From: Spirochaetales bacterium
GTDB taxonomy: Bacteria; Spirochaetota; Spirochaetia; SPDA01
Reading direction: 5' to 3'
DNA length: 5,835 nucleotides
Assembly (NCBI GenBank): GCA_004525155.1
Contig: SPDA01000151.1
Coordinates: forward strand, 1 to 5,835
Part shown: positions 1-5,091 of the stretch, in pieces
Numbering within the stretch: position 1 is the stretch's first letter
Layout of the letters: each line of letters begins with the position of its first letter
Notes under the pieces: model-generated
Seen by the model: the letters and a program-made list of their open reading frames with translations, nothing else
What the model was told of the DNA's origin: nothing
The model's database searches: none
Position numbers and translations under genes: made by a program

Positions 1-1065
1 CATTGCCGGAATATCCGGCTCCTCAATTCCTGCTTCCTTCATGGTCACCGGCATGCCGATTTTCCGGTACCAGGATTTGAGGGCTGCCGTTATTTCTTCC
101 GGTCCCGAGCCTGAAGGCAGTCCGAGTACATTTTTCCCGAACAGTTCAATCCTCCGCACATGACGGTCTTTACCATGGGACAGCCATGCGGGAAAGATAA
201 CGGAAAGCCCCGCGCCGTGCCGGATGTCATACAGGGCGCTCAGCGGATGTTCCAGCATATGATTAGGGACGCTGGCGCCTCCCAAACCGGCGCTGCACAG
301 GCCGCTCCAGGCCAAGGCCCCCGCCCACATGACAGCGGACCGGGCGTTATAGTCCCCGGGATCGCCGATAAGCCTTTCCATGCTTCCCATGACAGCCTTG
401 ATTATGCCTTCGGCGATACCGTCCTGAACGGGCGCATAAGTATCCGTCGAGGTCAGGTAGCCTTCCATGAGATGCGCCATGATGTCCGTGCAGGCACAGG
501 CGGTCTGATCGGCCGCAATGGATAAAGTTTTCTGCGGATCGAGAAAAGCCGCCCGGGGAAATAATTTTTCCGACCGGGCGCTGAACTTCTGCCTGGTTTT
601 TTCATTGGTAAGTACCGAAATAAAATTTGTTTCCGACGACGTGGCGGGCATGGTCTGTACCGCCAGGATCGGCAGCGCATCTTTTATTTCTGCCTTTCGG
701 GTATAGAAATCCCACAGCGGCTCCTGATTTACACAGCCGATGGCTATTCCCTTTCCCTCATCTATGACACTTCCGCCGCCGACTGCTATTATCATTTCCG
801 CTTTCTGCCGTACGGCTTTGCGGACGCCTTCTTCCGCATGGGCCAGCGACGGGTTTTCCCGGACCCCCGCATGTTCGTCTATGGTGATCCCTGAGTCCGC
901 AAGTGATGTTATCACCTCATCATACACGCCGTTTCTTTTGATGCTTCCCTGACCGTATACAAGAAGCGCGCGTTTCCCGCAGCGGGAGGCTTCCCCGCCG
1001 AGCTTCGCAATCGCATCCTTTCCGAAAATTATTTTGGTAGGCAGCTGTAATGTAAAATCAATCAT
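1..1065 (-). CDS. Iron-containing alcohol dehydrogenase, YqhD/butanol dehydrogenase type (3' end outside window)
   Basis: The reverse strand reads open from ATG at 1065 to base 1, 355 codons with no stop. The family is usually about 385-390 residues, so roughly 30 C-terminal residues are missing. The protein should reduce aldehydes to alcohols (or the reverse) with NAD(P)H in the cytoplasm. Seen in the sequence: N-terminal P-T-K-I-I-F-G; a YGQGSIK loop at 37-43, equivalent to the YGGGSVK cofactor loop of YqhD; GGGSVID at 96-102, the dinucleotide-binding glycine motif; and the four metal ligands D194, H198, H269 and H283, with spacing matching YqhD (D194, H198, H267, H281). No key residue is missing. 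The start is set by the family N-terminus and by a promoter just upstream. There is no Shine-Dalgarno sequence. It is transcribed divergently from the pdxA-like gene. The substrate cannot be read from the sequence; butanol, ethanol or a short-chain or methylglyoxal-type aldehyde are all possible. Family assignment is very secure. Confidence 0.95.
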   Translation of the reverse strand, partial: MIDFTLQLPTKIIFGKDAIAKLGGEASRCGKRALLVYGQGSIKRNGVYDEVITSLADSGITIDEHAGVRENPSLAHAEEGVRKAVRQKAEMIIAVGGGSVIDEGKGIAIGCVNQEPLWDFYTRKAEIKDALPILAVQTMPATSSETNFISVLTNEKTRQKFSARSEKLFPRAAFLDPQKTLSIAADQTACACTDIMAHLMEGYLTSTDTYAPVQDGIAEGIIKAVMGSMERLIGDPGDYNARSAVMWAGALAWSGLCSAGLGGASVPNHMLEHPLSALYDIRHGAGLSVIFPAWLSHGKDRHVRRIELFGKNVLGLPSGSGPEEITAALKSWYRKIGMPVTMKEAGIEEPDIPAM

Positions 1066-1071
1066 GCGCTC

Positions 1072-1100
1072 ATGATACCGGTTTGCCCACGCCCTGTCAT
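1072..1100 (-). promoter_or_regulatory. Sigma70-type promoter of the alcohol dehydrogenase gene, leaderless geometry
   Basis: Read on the minus strand, ATGACA (1100-1095) and TATCAT (1077-1072) are separated by exactly 17 bases. Each box matches the sigma70 consensus at five of six positions. Only six bases (GAGCGC) lie between the -10 box and the ATG at 1065, so the usual start point would be the A of the start codon itself. No Shine-Dalgarno sequence is present. This is inferred from sequence only. Confidence 0.6.
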
Positions 1101-1125
1101 CAGCTCCCGCTTTCAGAAGACCACA

Positions 1126-1155
1126 TTGACCAAAACCGCGCTTAAAGACTACAGT
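1126..1155 (+). promoter_or_regulatory. Sigma70-type promoter of the pdxA-like gene, near-leaderless geometry
   Basis: TTGACC (1126-1131, five of six) and TACAGT (1150-1155, four of six) are 18 bases apart. The -10 box ends nine bases before the ATG at 1165 (twelve before the alternative ATG at 1168). Transcription would begin about 0-3 bases before the first ATG. There is no Shine-Dalgarno sequence in between. It points away from the alcohol dehydrogenase promoter, with 25 bases separating the two -35 boxes, so one regulator bound there could control both genes; I see no clear palindromic operator. Confidence 0.5.
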
Positions 1156-1164
1156 ACCTCTTAC

Positions 1165-2169
1165 ATGATGCTGATAGCCGTTACAATGGGTGATCCGGCA
1201 GGGATCGGACCCGAAATCGTTCTGAAAGCGTCGGTAATGCCGGCGATAATAGAATCCAAAATACCCTTTTTTGTTATAGGAGACGTGGAGGTTCTCAAAC
1301 ACCTGCGCGACAAGTTTCAGGTCAAGGTAAAGATTGCCCCCATAGCGGAGCCCCGGGAAGCGAAACATGCCTCCCCGGGCGTCCTGTATGTCCTGGACCA
1401 GGAAATGATTAAGGATCTGTCAATCCTCGTGCCGGGCAAAGTCTCCTCCCTCGCCGGAAAATGCGCCGGATCCTACATTGCCAGAGCCGTCAATCTCAAC
1501 CTGTCCGGCGATATCCAGGCGCTGGTGACCGGTCCAATCAACAAAGAGGCCATTCACGCGGCCGGAATTCCCTTCAAGGGGCACACGGAAATGCTGGCGG
1601 ACTTGAGCGGCGCGGCGCAGAGTATGACCATGTTCCAGGTGGACAAGCTGCGCATCTTTTTCCATACGCGGCACGTTTCACTCAAGGACGCCCTTCGCCT
1701 GGTGTCCGCAAAGGAAATAACCAAATCCATCCAGATGGCTCATCAGTGCATGCAGAGCATCGGTCAAAGAAAACCTGTCCTGGCACTGGCGGCCTTCAAT
1801 CCTCATGCTTCCGACGGCGGTCTCTTCGGGGACGAGGAAGCCCTGATCCTCGAACCGGCATTAAAAGCTGCCAGGGCTTTAGGCATAGATGTCAAGGGAC
1901 CGGTGCCTGCCGACAGTGTGTTTCATCAGGGCCTGGAAGGCATCTACGACGGCATTGTCTCTTTGTACCACGATCAGGGTCACATCGCGGCCAAGACCTA
2001 CGATTTCTACCGAACCGTCAGCGTCACCTTCGGCCTGCCCTATATCCGGACGTCGGTGGACCACGGAACGGCCTTCGACATAGCCTGGAAGGGAAAGGCA
2101 AACCCCTTAAGCATGGTCGAAGCCATCCTCGCCTGCGGAAAGCTGGCAGGCAAATACAAGCCCTTTTGA
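1165..2169 (+). CDS. pdxA: PdxA-family 4-phospho-hydroxyacid dehydrogenase, PdxA2-like
   Basis: 334 residues from ATG 1165, the normal PdxA length (about 330); ATG 1168 is equally possible. The family oxidises a 4-phosphorylated hydroxy acid with NAD and decarboxylates it. Classical PdxA acts on 4-phosphohydroxy-L-threonine in PLP synthesis; PdxA2 acts on 4-phospho-D-threonate or -erythronate to give dihydroxyacetone phosphate. Seen: TMGDPAGIGPE at 7-17; TGPINKEAIHAAG at 122-134; substrate-contact H140-T141; metal ligands H170, H214 (FNPHASDGG) and H269 (YHDQGH); substrate K277 and R295; SVDHGTAFDIA at 297-307. The spacings match E. coli PdxA (H136, H166, H211, H266, K274, R292). The segment YHDQGHIAAKT followed by RTVSVTFGLP, rather than YHDQGLPVLK and a GVNITLGLP-like stretch, resembles the PdxA2 branch, and E. 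coli N283 is replaced by S286. Family certain; branch inferred from remembered family patterns. An upstream in-frame start at 1072 would add 31 residues unlike the family. gcvT follows after 40 bases. Confidence 0.92.
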   Translation: MMLIAVTMGDPAGIGPEIVLKASVMPAIIESKIPFFVIGDVEVLKHLRDKFQVKVKIAPIAEPREAKHASPGVLYVLDQEMIKDLSILVPGKVSSLAGKCAGSYIARAVNLNLSGDIQALVTGPINKEAIHAAGIPFKGHTEMLADLSGAAQSMTMFQVDKLRIFFHTRHVSLKDALRLVSAKEITKSIQMAHQCMQSIGQRKPVLALAAFNPHASDGGLFGDEEALILEPALKAARALGIDVKGPVPADSVFHQGLEGIYDGIVSLYHDQGHIAAKTYDFYRTVSVTFGLPYIRTSVDHGTAFDIAWKGKANPLSMVEAILACGKLAGKYKPF

Positions 2170-2202
2170 AAACTGAAGGTCTGTGATATCATAAAAGAAG
2201 GG
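2166..2202 (+). promoter_or_regulatory. Possible gcvT promoter (extended -10) and ribosome binding site
   Basis: TGATATCAT at 2184-2192 is an extended -10 element (TG, one base, TATCAT). TTGAAA at 2166-2171 lies 15 bases upstream, shorter than ideal, and overlaps the pdxA stop codon. AGAAGGG at 2196-2202 is a purine-rich Shine-Dalgarno-like sequence seven bases before the gcvT ATG. The ribosome binding site is more secure than the promoter. gcvT could also be read through from the pdxA-like gene, as there is no terminator in the 40-base gap. Confidence 0.4.
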
Positions 2203-2209
2203 TGACTGA

Positions 2210-3298
2210 ATGCTGAAGCTCCCCCTTCACGACATACATGTTTCCGCGGGCGCCAGAATGACGGAGTTCGCGGATTGGAACATGCCTCTCCAGTACACGG
2301 GCATCATCGCCGAACATCGTCATACACGGCAGCACGCTTCCCTCTTCGATGTCTCTCACATGGGTGAATTTCAATTAAGCGGTCCGTCGGCCCTGGCGGA
2401 CCTCGAACTGCTGCTTACCTGTTCCGTTTCCTCCCTTTCGACGGGCCGGTGCAGGTACGGGTTTCTCTTAAACGAGTCCGCCGGCATCCTGGACGATCTG
2501 TTCGTCTACCGTCTTTCCGGGGACAGCTTTATGCTGGTGGTAAACGCCGGCACCAGGGAGAAGGACCTGTGGTGGATCGGTAAACATCTTTCCGCCTCCA
2601 CCCGCGCGGAGGACATAACCGGAATCACGGTAAAGCTCGATCTGCAGGGACCGGAAGCGGTAAACGTCATGGCGGAAGTGTTTCATGAGGCCGCGCGCAG
2701 CATCGGGGACCTGAAACGTTTTCATGCGGTAAAGATGGAACTCGCCGGCCTGCCCGTACTGGTCAGCAGGACCGGCTATACCGGGGAGGACGGCTTCGAA
2801 CTGTACCTTACCGCGAAAACCGGACTCGCGGACAAGGCCGCGCAGCTCTGGCAGCTTCTTGTTTCCCACCCGGCCGTAAAGCCGGCAGGCCTGGGCGCGA
2901 GGGACACGCTGCGGCTCGAAATGGGCTACCCTCTCTACGGTTCCGACATCGACGAAAGCCGGACCCCCGCGGACACGGACAGGATGAAATACGCCGATCT
3001 GTCCAAGGAGTTCATCGGGAGGGAAGCGCTCCTCATCGATGAGGAGGCGGGTTCCGCAGCCAGGGTCCTTACAGGCTTTATCTGTTCCGACCGCAGGGCG
3101 GCCAGGCACGGCTTCTCCATCGAATACGGCGGCAGAACGGCCGGCGTGGTTACGAGCGGTTCATTTTCACCCGCCCTGTCACGCGGCATCGGGCTCTGCT
3201 ACCTGGATTCGGACCTCGTTCTGCCGGGTACAGCCGTGGAACTGACCGACGGCAGAACAAGGCTTACCGGAGTGATAACCTCACCGCCTTTTATTTAG
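2210..3298 (+). CDS. gcvT: Aminomethyltransferase, glycine cleavage system T-protein
   Basis: 362 residues, the usual GcvT length. GcvT takes the aminomethyl group from the lipoyl arm of GcvH, releases ammonia and transfers the one-carbon unit to tetrahydrofolate, giving 5,10-methylenetetrahydrofolate. Seen: the N-terminal GARMTEFADWNMPLQY (14-29); DVSHMGEFQLSGP at 47-59; GILDDLFVYRL around 92-102, where D96 corresponds to the catalytic Asp of Thermotoga GcvT; RTGYTGEDGFELYL starting at 187; GARDTLRLEMGYPLYGSDIDE from about 229; EFIGREALL near 267-275; and the C-terminal barrel domain with VTSGSFSPALSRGIGLCYL. ATG 2210 gives the family N-terminus and has AGAAGGG seven bases upstream. The stretch 253-266 between the TP and FIG motifs departs from the common family pattern. 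The gene is followed after 43 bases by gcvH. All main motifs are intact, so the enzyme is probably active. Confidence 0.96.
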   Translation: MLKLPLHDIHVSAGARMTEFADWNMPLQYTGIIAEHRHTRQHASLFDVSHMGEFQLSGPSALADLELLLTCSVSSLSTGRCRYGFLLNESAGILDDLFVYRLSGDSFMLVVNAGTREKDLWWIGKHLSASTRAEDITGITVKLDLQGPEAVNVMAEVFHEAARSIGDLKRFHAVKMELAGLPVLVSRTGYTGEDGFELYLTAKTGLADKAAQLWQLLVSHPAVKPAGLGARDTLRLEMGYPLYGSDIDESRTPADTDRMKYADLSKEFIGREALLIDEEAGSAARVLTGFICSDRRAARHGFSIEYGGRTAGVVTSGSFSPALSRGIGLCYLDSDLVLPGTAVELTDGRTRLTGVITSPPFI

Positions 3299-3305
3299 AT
3301 AACGA

Positions 3306-3334
3306 TTGCGAAGCTCCCCTAACCGATCTATAAT
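3306..3334 (+). promoter_or_regulatory. Sigma70-type promoter of gcvH, leaderless geometry, inside the gcv cluster
   Basis: TTGCGA (3306-3311, four of six) and a perfect TATAAT (3329-3334) are separated by exactly 17 bases. The -10 box ends seven bases before the gcvH ATG at 3342, so transcription would start at 3341 or at the A of the ATG. No Shine-Dalgarno sequence occurs in the interval TTATCTTC. It lies in the 43-base gap between gcvT and gcvH and would let gcvH-gcvPA be transcribed independently of gcvT. Confidence 0.6.
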
Positions 3335-3341
3335 TATCTTC

Positions 3342-3749
3342 ATGGACCTATCAACCTTAAAATTCACCAAGACACATGAATGGATATCCGTTTCCGCGGA
3401 CGGCGCCGGCGCCCTGGTCGGAATTTCGGATTATGCCCAGGAGAGCCTGGGGGACGTTACCTATGTGGAACTCCCCAAGCCAGGGAAGGCAATGAAACAG
3501 GGCGATGTACTCGCCACGGTGGAATCCGTCAAGGCGGCAAGTGATATTTTCGCCCCTGCAGCGGGAACCGTGGAAGCGGTAAACGATGTGCTTACCGGCA
3601 CTCCGGAAGTAATCAATGCCTCCCCCTACGAAGAAGGCTGGATCTGCAGGCTTACACTCGATGCCGGCAGCATGGAGGCGGCCCTGGCATCCGGCAGTCT
3701 CATGGATGCCGCAGCCTACGGGGAATTCTGCAAAGGGCTTTCCGAGTGA
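3342..3749 (+). CDS. gcvH: Glycine cleavage system H-protein (lipoyl carrier)
   Basis: 135 residues, slightly longer than the usual 125-130. GcvH carries the aminomethyl group between the P- and T-proteins on a lipoylated lysine, in the cytoplasm. Seen: KFTKTHEWIS at 7-16, the typical N-terminus; VGISDYAQESLGDVTYVELP at 26-45; and the lipoylation motif GDVLATVESVKAASD with K64 as the modified lysine, exactly where the family has it; then the FAPAAGTVEAVND and YEEGWI segments of the lipoyl-domain fold. The ATG at 3342 is chosen because it begins the conserved sequence; a TTG at 3306 would add 12 unconserved residues and coincides with the -35 box. There is no Shine-Dalgarno sequence, and a strong promoter sits directly upstream, so a leaderless transcript is likely. 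The stop overlaps the gcvPA start in a GTGA, indicating translational coupling of H and P1 subunits. Confidence 0.96.
   Translation: MDLSTLKFTKTHEWISVSADGAGALVGISDYAQESLGDVTYVELPKPGKAMKQGDVLATVESVKAASDIFAPAAGTVEAVNDVLTGTPEVINASPYEEGWICRLTLDAGSMEAALASGSLMDAAAYGEFCKGLSE
3732..3737 (+). promoter_or_regulatory. Ribosome binding site for gcvPA, within the end of gcvH
   Basis: AAAGGG lies eight bases before the GTG at 3746, inside the last codons of gcvH. It supports the GTG start, which overlaps the gcvH stop as GTGA. The alternative ATG at 3785 would remove the conserved FISHTPEERASML N-terminus. Confidence 0.55.
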
Positions 3750-5089
3750 GCTTCATTTCCCACACGCCGGAAGAGCGGGCATCGATGCTCGCGAAAATCG
3801 GCATTGCCTCCGGCTCCATGGAAGAATTGTTCCGCTCGATACCTCCGGAACTGCGGGCAAAGTCCTTCAACCTGCCCGACGGCCGGTCGGAGCTTGAGGT
3901 GGAGAATTACCTCCTGTCCCTTGCCCGGCGTAATACCGCAAACCTCGTATATTTCCTGGGCGGCGGGTTCTACGATCACTTCATTCCCGCGGCGGTAGAC
4001 GCCCTTGCATCCCGTTCCGAGTTTTACACCTCCTACACACCCTATCAGCCTGAAGCCTCCCAGGGGACCCTGCAGGCGCTCTACGAGTTCCAGAGCTGTA
4101 TCTGCAGGCTGTTAAGCCTCGAGGCCGCCAATGCCTCGCTGTATGACGGGGGCACGGCCCTGTACGAAGCCGCCATGATGGCAATCCGGATAACGGATCG
4201 CAATAAAATCGTCATGGACGGCGGCGTCAATCCCATTTACAGGAAGATGCTCTACAGCTATACAAGCAACCTGAGCGTTGAGTTCGTAGAGATACCTGTT
4301 ACCCACGGTAACAGCAGCAGGGACGACATCGAAAACGTTCTGGACGACAGGACCGCCGCAGTCATAACCCAGAACCCCAACTTTTTCGGCACCCTGGACA
4401 ATCACGCCGACATCGCTGAACACTGCCATGAACACGGCGCCCTCCTCATCCAGAGCGTCTACCCCATGGCCCTGGGTCTTACTGCAGCGCCCGGGGAAAT
4501 CGGCGCGGACATTGCCGTGGGCGAGGGGCAGAGCCTGGGGCTTCCCCTTTCCTTCGGCGGCCCCTTCCTCGGGTTCATGGCGGCGAGGAAGCAGTATGTC
4601 CGGAAAATGCCGGGGCGTATTGCCGGCGCCACAACCGATGCAAAGGGGCGGAAAGGCTATGTCCTCACACTGCAAGCCCGGGAGCAGCATATCCGCAGGG
4701 AAAAAGCCATGTCCAACATCTGCACAAACCAGTCCCTCTGCGCCTTACGGGCCCTTATCTTCATGAGCCTGTACGGCAAACAGGGACTTACGGAAGCCGC
4801 CGGGCTTTGCAGGGACAAGGCGGAGTATGCGAAATCGCGCCTGAGGGCAGTGCCGGGCGTGGAGGTCTACGACGAAACACCCACCTTCAACGAGTTCATG
4901 GTCCGTCTGCCGAAAGATCCGGCGGGAATCATCGGCAAACTAATCGACAAGGGAATAGCCGGCGGGTTCCCCCTGGGCAGGTACTATCCCGAGTACCGTG
5001 ACTGGATGCTGGTGGCGGTAACCGAAAAGCGGACAAAGCAGGAGATCGGCCTCTTCGCCGAGCGGCTCGAAGAAGTGCTGGCGGGATAA
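3746..5089 (+). CDS. gcvPA: Glycine dehydrogenase (decarboxylating) subunit 1, P-protein N-terminal half
   Basis: 447 residues starting with GTG, the usual length of the split P-protein subunit 1 (about 440-450). With GcvPB it forms the PLP-dependent P-protein that decarboxylates glycine and loads the aminomethyl group onto GcvH. Seen: N-terminal FISHTPEERASMLAKIG (3-19) and a SMEELFRSIP helix; YTPYQPEASQG at 97-107; the NASLYDGGTAL segment; QNPNFFG; PGRIAGATTDAKGRKGY at 289-305; REQHIRREKAMSNICTN at 312-328, a hallmark of the family; and GGFPLGRYYPEY near the C-terminus. The PLP lysine belongs to subunit 2 and is not expected here. The gene overlaps gcvH by four bases and ends two bases before the converging rbsC stop. 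gcvPB, normally the next gene, is absent, so the enzyme needs a partner encoded elsewhere. The fold is complete with no frameshift. Confidence 0.96.
   Translation: MSFISHTPEERASMLAKIGIASGSMEELFRSIPPELRAKSFNLPDGRSELEVENYLLSLARRNTANLVYFLGGGFYDHFIPAAVDALASRSEFYTSYTPYQPEASQGTLQALYEFQSCICRLLSLEAANASLYDGGTALYEAAMMAIRITDRNKIVMDGGVNPIYRKMLYSYTSNLSVEFVEIPVTHGNSSRDDIENVLDDRTAAVITQNPNFFGTLDNHADIAEHCHEHGALLIQSVYPMALGLTAAPGEIGADIAVGEGQSLGLPLSFGGPFLGFMAARKQYVRKMPGRIAGATTDAKGRKGYVLTLQAREQHIRREKAMSNICTNQSLCALRALIFMSLYGKQGLTEAAGLCRDKAEYAKSRLRAVPGVEVYDETPTFNEFMVRLPKDPAGIIGKLIDKGIAGGFPLGRYYPEYRDWMLVAVTEKRTKQEIGLFAERLEEVLAG
4296..4314. repeat. Perfect 8-bp inverted repeat inside gcvPA
   Basis: CTGTTACC and GGTAACAG are exact reverse complements separated by CAC, forming a potential 8-bp hairpin with a three-base loop. 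It lies within the gcvPA codons for P-V-T-H-G-N-S. No T-run follows, so it is not an intrinsic terminator. It may be chance; a protein-binding site or RNA hairpin is conceivable. Confidence 0.4.
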
Positions 5090-5091
5090 CG

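Noticed and set aside
1072..1164. In-frame extension of the pdxA-like gene to ATG 1072, adding 31 residues
   Set aside because: The added residues do not resemble the family N-terminus, there is no ribosome binding site, and the stretch contains both divergent promoters.
1461..2186. Long open frame (241 codons) in another plus-strand frame of the pdxA-like gene
   Set aside because: Its translation is low-complexity, rich in Arg, Gly and Ser and matches no family; it is a GC-rich shadow of a clearly conserved gene.
2468..3109. 213-codon minus-strand open frame opposite gcvT
   Set aside because: It is antisense to conserved gcvT codons and its translation has no recognisable domain.
3272..3296. 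Possible terminator at the end of gcvT: GTGA and TCAC stem, then a T-rich stretch
   Set aside because: The stem is only four pairs, is separated from the T-rich stretch by CGCC, and lies inside the coding sequence; too weak to call.
3306..3341. TTG start for gcvH twelve codons upstream
   Set aside because: The extra residues are not conserved, and the TTG is part of the proposed -35 box; ATG 3342 begins the conserved KFTKTHEW region.
2653..3585. Shared 14-base string GGAAGCGGTAAACG in gcvT (2653) and gcvH (3572)
   Set aside because: Both copies encode E-A-V-N in the same frame within conserved proteins; coincidence of codon choice is enough.
4112..4690. 192-codon minus-strand open frame opposite gcvPA
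   Set aside because: It covers the most conserved part of gcvPA in antisense, and its product resembles no known protein.
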